64,000 nucleotides of DNA. Origin: Gnetum montanum (taxonomy: Eukaryota > Streptophyta > Gnetopsida > Gnetales > Gnetaceae). Below, piece by piece: positions 33,461-44,559 of the stretch. The number at the start of each line of letters is the position of its first letter. The stretch's first letter is position 1. The stretch lies in the NCBI GenBank assembly GCA_015680685.1, contig MNCI01017913.1:2404544-2468543 (forward strand), in the 5' to 3' direction. The translations under genes and the position numbers were made by a program. Below the pieces are notes generated by a model. It saw nothing but the letters and a program-made list of their open reading frames with translations, ran no database searches and was not told the DNA's origin.

Positions 33461-35250
33461 CACATTTTTACAAGTTTAGCATTAGCACATTTTTACAGGT
33501 TTAGCATCATCACATTCTTATAGGTTTAGCATCATTACAGTTTGGCAAGTTTATCAATGTTACATTTCACAAGTTTAGAATTATGCATGTTTTGCAAGAT
33601 TTTAGCAAATTTTTTCTATCAGACTACCTCAATGGAGAGCATAGTCCAAAAATTCCAAAATTTTTCTAACTTTGGACTATCTTAATATAGAGTGTAGTCC
33701 AAGAAAGAGGGAGGAAAAATTTTTACTAACTCTGCGAGCACACTGGCTATGTTCTCCATAGAACATAGTTCCAAAAAACTAACTTTTGGGACAAACACAT
33801 TTGAAAAAACCACCCTCAACACACCATGCCCACTACACCCTATGCCCATGGCATCGCTGCACATGACACCTACATCCTACCATGCCTTACCTTCTCTCCC
33901 TTCTCCCTCTCTTCCTCTTTCACCAACATCCCTCCAAACCCCTGTAGAAAATTTTTTCAAGAAAAAAAGAACGGAAAAACATAGAAAATTCACCCTAGCA
34001 CCAAGCACCTTCAATACCCCTACAACCCCCATGGCCTCCGTAGTTTATGATGCACCTAGTTCCTACCTCACTCCTGCCCCAAAAAGAAGAAATTTTTTTT
34101 CAAACAAGATAAAGAAAAGGGGTGAATGTAGTACAAACCCCTGCTGCACCCCCTACACTATGCTCCCTACTGCATCCCTTGCCCCATGACCACCATGCAC
34201 CAAAATTTTTCAAAACCTCTACCCTACTCCCTGGCCATGGCATAAGAATAGAAAATTCTTCTTTTGCAAAAAAAATGGAGGACAAACCCCTACTTCATCC
34301 CTTGCACCATAGTAGGCTACCACTAAAAATCCACAAAAATACTTGGTGCCCTTGGCATCCCCATGGCCCACGTAGCAAAGCCCACACCCCATGCAAAAAA
34401 TCCCAAACAATCGAAAACCTCCCCACCATACATACCCTCCCTGTCACTATCATTACGAAAATGGTGCATGGTAGCAGTGGCCACTACCATGGTAGGGTGT
34501 TTTGTCAAGGCAACACAAACCCTCATGCTCCCAAACCCTCACTGAGCTTGACAAAATGACAAAATAAAACAAGCAAAAAATGAACCAAGGGGGAGTGTAG
34601 TCGAGGTACCTGGTAGACACCAACGGCCTACTCTCCTCCACAGACACTTGTGGTACGCAACCCAATGCTTTTTCTCCTTTGTTCATGTTCTCCAGTCCTA
34701 GCTATAGGCATCCACTTTGGCATGTCATCTTGTTCCAACTATGCTCTCCACTGGCAATGCACAATGGTAATGGTAAGACTATGCTCTAAACTTTGTATTT
34801 GAAAGTAAGAAAATGATAACTTACCCATGGTAAAATGCACCTATATACCCTTCCAAGGTCATTTAATAACCCACCAACCTAGGACTATGTTCCACACTTG
34901 GCCAAAATTTTCAACTTTTGGATGACAGCATAGTTGGATGAGAGTGTAGTCACCCACAATTAGCCAAAATTTTCAATTTTCATTGCCCAATGAACACCCA
35001 AGCCAATTTTACTTCACAATCATGATTAGCCTTCCCTATAATGGCACAACGGAAGCATCTATGATCTACTGAGACCTAAAACTAGCACACATGGTCCACT
35101 AAGATCTAAAATTAGCTTGCACAACCTACCAAGGCCTAAAACTAGCACACAAATGTCCATCCTTCTTTATAGACCTTATGCATACTTAAGAAAATTTTCA
35201 TTGCATTTTTTTATTCATTTGTGCACATTAACTTGATTAAAATAAGTGCT
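33461..35250. other. Right part of pol intron: LTR-like words and low-complexity units
   Basis: At 33600-33790 and 34720-34980 the words GGAGAGCATAGTCC and GGACTATGCTC recur, as in the LTRs of element C. Between them (33790-34450) are several Pro/Thr-coding units, each with an AAATTTTTTTCAA run followed by a CCCTGCACCCC-like run. At 35040-35160 TAAAACTAGCACACA recurs. The open frames here (for example 33749-34189) look like repeat translation. The segment lies upstream of the antisense gene and could hold its promoter. Confidence 0.5.
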
Positions 35251-35280
35251 ACTTAACATTTTTTTGGTTTTCTTTGCAAG

Positions 35281-36390
35281 AATATGACATGGCTATGCAC
35301 CAGCATCTTCTCTCACCTCTGGCCCTCACAGGACCTCATGGCAATCTCAAGTGATGCACTAATCCACATTGCCTAGACATTGAACCTACAACCTATGTTG
35401 AATACATAGCATCCACAGAGGCACCACTAAAGTGGCCCAACCATCTAGCTAAGGCTCTTGATCTATAGGTAAAGGATATCATAGAGGATTCCCTTATTGA
35501 GATCCCTATAACTACACCTAATGGTGAGGTAAAAACACTAAAACTAAGCTCCTCATTAGAGCCCCAACATGCCCAAGACATCGCTAAGATGCTCAACAAT
35601 AACATCAAAGCCATCACATGGTCATATGAGGACATGTCAGGCCTAGACCCTTAGCTAGTTCAACACAATATCATTCTCAATCCTTGCATTAAGCCAATAA
35701 AACAAAAAGTGTGCAATGTTCAACTTGAGGTGGCGTTGGCAGTCCATGATGAAATCACCAAATTTTACAAAGCTAGTTAAGTCTAATCCATTGACTATGT
35801 AGGCTGGGTCTCCAACATCATAGTTGTGCCTAAGAAAAACAAAAGTATACGCATTTGCATAAAATTCCAAGACCTTAACAAAGCAACCATCAAGGACAAC
35901 TTCCCATTACCTAGTATCGATCAACTAATCAACACCAAAAATAGACATGCCTTGTTATCCTTTATGGATTGGTTCTTAGGCTATAACCAGATTAGGATCA
36001 ACCCTGAGCACCAACTCAGCACAACCTTCATGAAGCCCTAGGGTATATTTTTCTATACTATGATGTCCTTTGGACTCAAGAATTCAAGAGCAATGTATCA
36101 ATGTGTAATGATGTATATCTTTAGCAATTACATGCTAAGCTTGCTCAATGACTACATTGATGACATAGTAGTTAAGTCCAAAGTGTCCCATAACCATGCA
36201 AATGATCTAAACATAGTGCTTAAACATTACTTAAAATATGATCTTAGGTTAAACCCCAAGAAGTGTGTTTTTGGCATCAAAACAAGCCAGATGCTCATTT
36301 TTGTAGTATTTAAAGTAGGAATACACCTAGACCCCAACAAGGTTAAGGCCATAACCAACTTAGCAGCACTGGCCAACCTTAAGGAGCTAT
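35281..36390 (+). pseudogene. pol: Reverse transcriptase of element C
   Basis: After the intron the frame reads EYDMAMHQHLLSPLALTGPH, then TWSYEDMSGLDP (stop) LVQHNI, NIIVVPKKNKSIRICIKFQD, LNKATIKDNFPLPSIDQLIN, SFMDWFLGYNQIRINPEHQL, MMSFGLKNSRAMYQ and NDYIDDIVVKSK (36150-36177), ending LNPKKCVFGIKTS and VGIHLDPNKVKAITNLAAL. YIDDIVVKSK is the Tat-lineage catalytic box, intact here. A TAG replaces the W of the usual PWG motif at 36040. Nearly collinear with few shifts, so decay is mostly point stops. Confidence 0.9.
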
Positions 36391-37480
36391 GAGGGTTGCA
36401 AGATAGATTACAATCTATATGTAGGTTTATCACATGGTTAACCAATAAGTTGCAACCAATGTAACATTTTCTCAAGAAAGGAGCCCACTTTGAGTGGATA
36501 ACTCAATGCCAAGAAGCATTTGATAACCTTAAGCAAGAGCTGCCACAACTTCCTATGGTTCACCCTCCACAAGGAGATAAAACCTTTCACATCTTCCTTA
36601 CTACTTCTAACATGTCCATCACTTCTTTGCTTTGCCAAAAGTGAGATGATGCCATAGAGGTCCTAGTTTACTACCTAAGCCATACATTAGTAGCCCATGA
36701 AGTGAAGTATAATGATGTGGAAAAGCATTACCTCATCTTGGTCTTCTCACTCAAGAAGTGGAGCCATTACCTTTTCCATAGTTAAGTTAATATCATTTGC
36801 AAGAATAACATACTTCAAGAAATCACAACGAACATTTATGAAAGTAGTCATATCGTGTGATGAAAAGTAATAACCATGGAATTTAACCTACATTACATTG
36901 TGCAAGCCTCAACAAAACATCAAGATATAGCCACACAACTTACTATTTCACCAATTAATGACCAAGCAACCATAGACCCAGAATTCTTGAATGAGCATGT
37001 CAATAGCATTAGTCAAGTCCTTGACAACTATGAGGCACTCCTATAGTTCAACATAGGTTCAACCTCCCAAGGGGTTAAAGCCACTATCATTATCATGTTT
37101 TCCTCTAGGGATATCTAGCCCTTCGCATATTGTTTTGCATTCCCTTGCACTAACAATGTGGCAAAGTACAAAGGTCTCCTTCAAGGTATCCTCATAGTAC
37201 ATGACCTATGGATCTAACACATAGCAATCTAACGTGATTCACAATTAGTGATCAACCAAGTGACTAAGGTTTGCACCTGCAAGGCCCAACATTTATAGCC
37301 TTACTGTGACATGGCAAAGCACTTACTTCAACATTTTGCAACTACTAATGTCCAACACATTCCCCAAAATGACAATGTCATAGTCGATGCATTAGCAACA
37401 CTAGCCCTTAGCATTGCACCTAACATGTTCCATGCACTATCCACCTTGGCAGCGTATTGCACTGAACCTATCACATAGAC
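36391..37480 (+). pseudogene. pol: RNase H and second, archaeal-type RNase H of element C
   Basis: First domain: KTFHIFLTTSNMSITSLLCQ, DDAIEVLVYYLSHTLVAHEV, KYNDVEKHYLILVFSLKKWS and HYLFHS. The second domain follows (about 37040-37400): AYCFAFPCTNNVAKYKGLLQ, GILIVHDLWI, RDSQLVINQVTKVCTCKAQH, then AKHLLQHFATTNVQHIPQND and NVIVDALATLALS. A second RNase H carrying NNxAxYxxLxxGL, DSxLVxxQ and NxxADALATLA is a mark of Tat elements. Stops are mainly TAG at Trp or Gln places. Confidence 0.82.
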
Positions 37481-37559
37481 CACGGACATTGCATCCATAG
37501 CCATAGTAAGCACAACCCATGTAAGAGAGTGGTACGATGACATCAAGATGTACTTTCTA

Positions 37560-38810
37560 CAAGGTAAGCCTTCACAATAATTAATTATTTCCCAAAAATA
37601 TACAATGTGTAAATGATCACAACAGTACATCATCATGGGTGATAGCACATTATGTCGCAAATCCTATGATGGCATATTACTAACTTGCATAAGCGATAGC
37701 AAAGCACAAACGATCATTGAACAAGTCCATAAGGGACTATGAAAAGGTCACATAGCACCTAGGCCAATGATAAAGAAAATTAGATGGCTCAACTATTATT
37801 GGCCTTACATGGAACAAAATTGTGTCTCGAATGTCAAAACATGTGACATCTATCAACAACATGACAACTTAATGCACATTCCACTGACTAAACTGCACAC
37901 AACGTAGATCACATGGTCATTCCAACATTGGGGTTTGGACATCATTGAACCCATCACACCTAAGTCCTCTATAGGGCATAGCTTCATAATAACTGCAACT
38001 GAGTATTTCACCAAGTGGGTTGAATCTATTTCCCTTAGGAAGACAACATCACAATAGGTTTCCAAATTTGTGCTTGATAACATAATGACCCTTTTTGGCC
38101 TATCCATGACCATCGTCATAGACAACAAGCCACAATTCAAAAAGGCCAAGACTAAAGCCTTTTGTGAGCACTTTGGTATCAAAAATTCCCTCTCATCATC
38201 ATACTACCCTTAGGAAAATGGCCAAGTAGAGGCCACTAACAAAGTCATCATTAATCTCCTAAAGAAAATGCTAAACAACAACAAATGATGATGGCATGAG
38301 CAATTAGTCTATGCACTTTGGGCCTACCACACAACATGCCAAACGACAACAAGTAAGATGCCTTACAGTCTTGTCTAAGGGTCTGAGCAATTTTTTTGCT
38401 TCAATTATAGGTTTCATCACTCTAATTAATCCTCTCAAACTTCATCAATGAAGCTTAGAACAACAAGTTGAGAATCAAAAACCTCAACTCAATAGAGGAG
38501 GAACACACATAGACACTTGATCACATTGAATGGTACCAAGAAAGGAAAAGGTAGAAGCACCATCACAACCAACATCAATGCCCAATCAAGAAAGGGGACC
38601 TAGTCCTCAAAGTGGTTCATGAAACTACAAATAAATTCTTAGCCAACTAGGAAGGGCCTTTCTTGGTTGCTAAGGCCTATGACAATGGAGCATTCAAGCT
38701 TGCTGATCAAGAAGGGAATGAGTTTGTTAATCCAATGAACCATTCATACCTAAAGTCTTACTATGCCTACCATGCAATACTACACATCAACAGAATGAGG
38801 TAAGCATCTA
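37560..38810 (+). pseudogene. pol: Integrase of element C
   Basis: The zinc region reads AQTIIEQVHKGL, KGHIAPRPMIKKIRWLNYYW, PYMEQNCVSNVKTCDIYQQH; the last Cys of the HHCC set is Tyr. The core has HWGLDIIEPITPKS (first Asp), IVIDNKPQFKK (second Asp) and ENGQVEATNKVIINLLKKML (Glu), so the DDE triad survives. The C-terminus reads IKKGDLVLKVVHETTNKFLA, EGPFLVAKAYDNGAFKLADQ, EGNEFVNPMNHSYLKSYYAY. Stops include TAG for the W of the usual WEGPF and for CAG near ENGQVE. Confidence 0.88.
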
Positions 38811-39290
38811 TCTACTATGATGCTAAACTAGCATTGATCATCTACTATGACACTAAACTGGCATTGATCATCTACTCCTACTTTAAATTGGCATAACATA
38901 GTATTCATATACTACAATGTTAAACTGGAACACACACAGTATTTGTTCGCTATAATGCTAAACTAGCAAAGCACTCGTCAACTATGATGTTAAACCAACA
39001 CAAAGCACTCATCCACTATGATAATAAACTAGCATATAATTCATCTGCTATGATGTTAAGATAGCATAGCACATCTGCTATGACGTTAAGCTAGCATAGC
39101 ATGTCCACTATGATGTTAAACTAGCATAGCATGTTCGTTATGATGTTAAATTGGCACAGCTTGTTCTTGGATCATGATGTTAAACCAGCACAATAGCTTG
39201 TCCACCATGACACTAAACTAGAATGCAATAGTCTACTAGAACTATAAACTAGCTCACCATAGTCTACCAAGACCTTAAACTAGGTTCACA
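38806..39290 (+). repeat. Degenerate tandem repeat in 3' UTR of element C
   Basis: About 12 imperfect units of roughly 32-40 bp built on CTACTATGATGTTAAACTAG plus CATAGCA. The same core appears near both ends of the pol intron (29270-29430 and 35040-35160). Tat-lineage 3' UTRs are known sources of satellite repeats. Confidence 0.75.
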
Positions 39291-40295
39291 ATCAGTCATG
39301 CATGGTTCTACAAGCAAGCAAGCAAGAATGGTTCACAATCAGTCATGCATTGTGTGTTCTGTGGTTTTCTTATCTTCTCAAAGTTGTGTTTACAAGATGA
39401 AGCCCCAAGTCAATCATGCAGAGATGCATCTCATCTCAATGGCAAGTCACCACAATGCTCAGATGTGCCTAATTGGACTAGTTGATCCACTCTAAAATGC
39501 ACATTCCCTCCTATCCCATTATAGCCTACCCACATCTACTCCTGCATTCTAATCCTATCTCATTTCTCACATATCCAAGATTGTAATTCCTTGACACTCA
39601 TGAGCTATGACCACACAACACCTTGCTTGTATATTGCATCTTCTCATATTGCATCACAAATCATAAAACCCAAGTGAACATAACATAATTTTTCCAATGG
39701 GGAGCCTCTATTGGCTAGTCAAAGCCCAAGTGAATGTAAAATAATTCATCCCATGAAGGAAACACCTATCCTATAGATGCAACATGGTTTCATAAGCATC
39801 AAAGCAAAGTCCATCTAGTGGCATGAAGCTCACTTGATGGGAAGCACCTTATAGCTAACATTTAGCAACATGCAAAACCCAAAGCAAGCTTGCCTCATAA
39901 CCAAAAATGCAAAAGAAAAAAAATAAAGAAAAGAAAAAAGGAAAAAATGAGACAAAGAAAATCCCAAATCAATCTAAAAGTGCTGCAATTTCACAACTAG
40001 TTAAGCCCTAAATCCACACTGACCTGCTTATGAGCATTCTGACAAGAGGTCCACGTTTTTAGGGACAAGCCTCTCTAGTGTTGTCGTCACCAATAATCAT
40101 GATGTTTTTTCATCATAACACCCTATTTGCATCCCATCTCTCCTTTTATCCCTAGTGCATTACCTACACATTTACTTCTAGCATACTGCCTTCCATAGCA
40201 CTCTTGAACATAGTGCAACGACATCTAATCAGGTACTAACGAGTGATGTTAGTGCCAACCCTATTGTGGTCTTGGGTCACTCCTCCAAACATCAA
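39291..40295 (+). other. Rest of 3' UTR of element C
   Basis: No gene was seen. It includes a purine-rich run at about 39910-39960. The open frame at 39298-39495 has no recognisable protein. Confidence 0.5.
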
Positions 40296-40309
40296 CAAAG
40301 AGGGGCTAA
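40296..40309 (+). other. Polypurine tract of element C
   Basis: ACAAAGAGGGGCTAA directly precedes the TG start of the 3' LTR at 40310. Position and purine content fit a plus-strand priming site; the last bases (CTAA) are decayed or variant. Confidence 0.65.
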
Positions 40310-42065
40310 TGAAACACCACCAAATTTGAACCATAGTGTCTTAACTGCAAATTTTTATCTAATTTTCAACATAAGGCCACTTTCTTTAATTTTCTTAAGT
40401 GATGGGACTACAATCTCCACTACCCTAAAATGTAGTTAGCCTAGTGGAGAGTGTAGTCAGCTCAAAACCCAATTTTTGTAGAAATTTTCCAAGTGTTGAT
40501 ACTATGCTCTCCACTACCCTAAAGCATAGTCAAGCATAGTTAACATGAAGACAATTTTTTGTAGATTCTTCCTAAGTGTTAGAACTACGCTCTTCATTGT
40601 CGTAGAGTGTATTCAACCTCATACAAAGCATAGTCAACACAAAGGCCAGTTTGCAAATTTTCCTAAGTGTTAAGAAAGTTGTTGTAGATATTTCTAAGTG
40701 TTGAGACTATGCTCTCCATTGCACTAGAGCATAGTCAAGCATAGTCAATGTGGAAGACCCAATTTTGTAGAAATTTTCAAAGTGTTGAGATTACACTCTC
40801 CACTAGCCCAGAGCGTAGTTAAGCATAGTCAAACTTAAAGCTAGTTTCTACAAGTTTTGAAAAGTGCTAAAAATACACTCAACCCCAATTAGGAGCATAG
40901 TCAACCTCCAGTGGAGAGCGTATCAGCATGAAAGCCACATTTTCTGCAAAATTTTTATAAGTGTTAGACTATGCCCTCCCCTACTCTAAAGTATAGCCAA
41001 GCATAGCCAACTAGAACAGCCTCCAGAGGCCTCCACAATGTTGCACCAATATTTAGATCAGCTCCAACTCACCTCCAACAAGCGTAGTTAGAAAAATGCT
41101 TCTTTGTTGTACTTATTTTTTGTCCCTAAATTGTAACTATGCTCAACTGCACTCAAGATAATGGAGACCATAGTCCTAGAGCATAGTCTCCAAAGTCGTA
41201 TTTTTTTAGGTGTGGTATTTTTGATACATGAATATGTAGTTGGTACATAGTCATAGTCTTGCAGTCTTGTAGAAACCATTAGAGTAGAGCATAGCACAAC
41301 ATCGCTAGCCTCAATGGAGAGCATAGTTAGGTGTAGCATAGTCCCAACTATCCTATTGCCACGTGGTAGTCAATCTGCATTTCAGTTTAACCCTAGGCCT
41401 ATAAATATCCTATCCCTTGACATTTTAGGGGTTGGAAAATTTGAAGCACATTTGGCATTTTGGAAAGTTGAGGCATTGGCAAATTTTGGATTAGCATTTG
41501 GCAAGGATGCACACTAATGTAGCTCACTATACGACATTGCAACCCACTACACACTACGGTGGCCAACCTGGTAGGCACAAACACCATGAAAAAACATCAT
41601 TCTTCATAGTTAGACACCCCTAAGACTGTGACTATGCTGTCCACAACACCTATTATACATTGTGTACCTTCTCACCCCTTCTAGAGTTAACTACATTCAA
41701 CCCCAATTGGGGTGTTGTTCTGCTTTCTTTCACTCTCTTCTTATGCATTTTTAGAATTTTTACTTGCATTGTCAGCATTTCATTTGCATTTTCTACTATT
41801 TTCATGCATACCTATGCATTGATACCTTTGTTTTTTGTCAAAAAACCTTAACTACACTCACCCCCAGTGACACTGCTAACACTGAAAACATTGCTCAACA
41901 CTTAGCATTGTTTGGCATTTGCATTTTATAAGTCTCTATTCCATCAACAAGACCATTTAGGGCAACCTATCTCTACCTCCAATAAGCCCTCATGTGGATG
42001 TAGGGTCAAGTTGTGTACCTGCAAGCCCCTCAGTGTTCTATTCGTCAATGTTTTTGGTTGCTACA
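40310..42065 (+). repeat. 3' LTR of element C
   Basis: Begins TGAAACACCACCAAATTTG and ends GGTTGCTACA. It aligns with 13257-14984, including the GAGCATAGTC word array and GGGGTTGGAAAATTT. TG...CA ends are kept better than in the 5' copy. Confidence 0.9.
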
Positions 42066-42070
42066 CTATC
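42066..42070. repeat. Right target-site duplication of element C
   Basis: CTATC, identical to 13252-13256. Confidence 0.85.
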
Positions 42071-42469
42071 ATATATAATTTATTATATTTCCATAGTACC
42101 ATGTGCCTTCCACACCACATACAATTCCATAATCATACCCATACATTTGTATCCACACAACACCATCAATCATCACATAGATTACACATCAATAGTTTAA
42201 TCAAAAGATGCATTTACTACTATCATAACTCACAAGAAATACCAACATATATGCATAACTCATGGGGCTACTAGCATATCTGCACTTGTTGTAAAATGTG
42301 TAATGTTATCATGAGTACTCATAATCAAGCATATTCCTATAGGTCTTTTATTTATCCAACCAGCACTAAGGTTCATCAACCCATGATCTGCAACTACTAG
42401 ATTTCTAGAGCACTAACTATAGGGATGTACACACATATGTCACATACCCATCATAGGGATGAACATACG
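42071..42469. other. Right host flank of element C
   Basis: AT-rich, no gene seen. Before insertion of C this was joined to 13251, so both flanks should belong to one older sequence; neither side was identified. Confidence 0.35.
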
Positions 42470-43369
42470 TAATATTGATCTATCTCAGCAGACACTAAAA
42501 GAACCCATTCCACAAACCTTTATAAGAAAATTTATCTTAGAAACAAGAATACAAGGAAATGGACAAGCTCTTCATCTATTATTTTACCATCAAAATAGAG
42601 AATTAGAACAATAATAAGAAGTTAAGCTTAACTTAATCCCTTCAAAGGATCTTAGAGATCACACATGTCCTCTTTTAATTTCTCAATTTCTTACATTAGA
42701 GCACAATGTTTAAGATAGGACAACACTCATTAGATATTTTTTTAACCTCTCTCAACTATTATCACTATTGTCTTTCATCTCTCTCTCTTCCTTCCTTCAA
42801 GATTTCTTACCTTCTTTTCAAGTCATAGATACTATTTTATAACAATTGAAGTAATCTTTGTCCTTCGTTGACCATTGGTGTTTCATTTAAAATACATGAT
42901 CTTTTTGAAAAATAATTTTTCTTCAAACTATGAGTGGCTGTGACTATGTTGATCTTACACTTCCTAGCCTATTATCTTCTATAATCCACAACTTACTCAT
43001 ACTAGAAAACTTGAAATATTTTCCCACTATTTTTTTGCTACTTGTGACCTCCTATAGTTTGCAATCTCCAAACTATGATCTATTGTCATCTCCTCTAGAC
43101 TTGTAGTGATCCATAACTCATTCTTGGACTTCAAAAACATGAAAATTTTAAATTACAATTAATTTTAGCTAACTACAATGCACAGTAACCTACAATCCTA
43201 AGTTTTGAGTGATTGCAACTTGTAGTCTGATTGTAGGTACCTGTTTAGACTAATAAAAATATTGAAAAGACTCCAAACAAATTCCCAAACATGAATGACC
43301 ACACCAAAGACTCCTATGATATCTTGAGAATGATGAAAATATAAAGAATGTAGGGTGATATCCTTATCA
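42470..43369 (-). repeat. 3' LTR of element F (left copy)
   Basis: Aligns with 45948-46787 from GATCTATCTC to the TATCCTTATCA end, just before the pyrimidine run at 43370-43384. The TG start is decayed. Confidence 0.75.
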
Positions 43370-43979
43370 TCTTCCTCCCTCTTAAAAATATCATTCTTAA
43401 TGGTCTTTCACAAGTTGGAAGGAACCATGCTCTCGTGACTTAAGGCCTTTAAGTTGATCACAATTATCATGACTCAATGCATCAAGAACATTACAAGAAT
43501 GAGTTTCATACTTAATCTTGAGGTTTTGATTTTAAGCTTCATTTTCTCTTAGTGGCTTATCCTCATGCCCTACCACACTTCCAACATTTGAGTATTTTAT
43601 TGAAATACCTCACTTGCATTCTCAACATGCCTTAAACATGCATATAATTTACACAAAAATTTGGAAATGGATACATTAGTACCAACTAATATAGTAGGGT
43701 TCCAAGTCTTTTCAATGCTCAATGTTCAAGTACCTCTTATGCCTAGCATCAATTACAATATCATTTTGATTTTCAAAAGACTTCAAACTATGTTTTAGCA
43801 TAATGGTGACCCAAAACTTCACCTAGTACTAACACAAATTTCAATAATAATTTTCAAGCATAATAACAATGTCAATAACCATGATTGTTCAATAGGACAA
43901 ACACTCTCCTTTTCAAACATATGAGACTTAACAAAATCAATAGCATCATCCAATTAAAATGTATTTTCTTCAACATCAA

Positions 43980-44470
43980 AGAAAATATCATCATGAAAAA
44001 TAGCATTTGTCCTTACAAATTCCTTACAACTAGAAAGAATTAATAAATAATTGAAATTACTATCATCACTTTCAACAATAGTAGATAGTAGCTTCAGCCT
44101 TTGATTACCTTAATTCACAATCCAACTATATCTTTCTCATTAAAGATAGCCTTATTATCATTATTCCATGTTCTACCAAAAATAAGATCAATATAATCAA
44201 TTAGCGAGTCATCACAAAGGATCTTATCATGAAAGTCTCCAACGGACTAGCTAATAAGACACTATTCTTTAAATTGCTTATAATGATTCTTTATTAATCA
44301 ATATACCTTATATGGATTAGGGTAAGGAATAGTATCTAAATGTAATAACTTCATATGCTTGGTAGAGATCACATTCTTTTCTACTCCTCCATCAATAAGT
44401 ACATTCAAAGAATAGCCTTTAACATTGCAATGAGTTCTAAACAAACTTTCTTTTCATAACATCTTCATTG
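43980..44470 (-). pseudogene. pol: Protease of element F
   Basis: Minus-strand reading from 44470: RTHCNVKGYSLNVLIDGGVE, KNVISTKHMKLLHLDTIPYP, NPYKVYWLI, VGDFHDKILCDDSLIDYIDL, IFGRTWNNDNKAIFN. This follows the chromovirus protease pattern (C.IKG..LN.LIDSGS..N.IS..L, PHP.PYKIGWI, LGRPWQFD). The DSG triad reads DGG, so the catalytic Asp is there but the Ser is not. Stops near CLIS and beyond. No RT follows. Confidence 0.75.
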
Positions 44471-44559
44471 GCACTAACATGACCAACAAAAGTGCAAATA
44501 TTCAAGTCACTTTGTTCAACAATGTACAAAGGCTCCATTACATCTTGAAGATTTAGTTA

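Larger units (their letters stand above)
28960..35280 (+). other. Pol intron of element C (Ogre-type), 6.3 kb
   Basis: The donor AAG/GTACTC at 28960 and the acceptor GGTTTTCTTTGCAAG at 35280 sit exactly between the protease linker and the RT-leading frame, and joining them keeps phase (..HNQ, EYDMAMHQH..). Ogre elements are known for an intron at this position, usually far shorter. This one contains a nine-exon antisense gene (33460-29634), TAAACTAGCA-type repeats near both ends and LTR-like GAGCATAGTC words at 33600-34980. Confidence 0.7.
13257..42065 (+). mobile_element. Element C: 28.8-kb Tat/Ogre-like Ty3/gypsy retrotransposon with nested insertion
   Basis: Bounded by two alignable LTRs (13257-14984 and 40310-42065) and a perfect CTATC duplication. 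The order is LTR, PBS (14991), leader, gag, protease, intron, RT, RNase H, second archaeal-type RNase H, integrase, 3' UTR, polypurine tract, LTR. The YIDDIVVKSK box, the dual RNase H and an intron between protease and RT identify the Tat lineage and most closely the Ogre type. Removing the inserted element D (9.9 kb) leaves about 18.9 kb, within the very large size range of Ogre elements. LTRs differ at about 11% in a 104-bp stretch compared by eye (13380-13485 against 40437-40540), so it is old. Confidence 0.9.

Noticed and set aside
33749-34559. Two overlapping open frames of about 145 codons, rich in Pro, Thr and Ser
   Set aside because: They translate repeated C-rich units inside the pol intron, overlap each other in two frames and have open frames on the opposite strand too. 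No domain.
38806-39290. CRISPR-like array
   Set aside because: Units are imperfect tandem repeats without unique spacers, in a plant retrotransposon 3' UTR.
39298-39495. Open frame in the 3' UTR of element C
   Set aside because: Lies next to a tandem array and has no recognisable protein.
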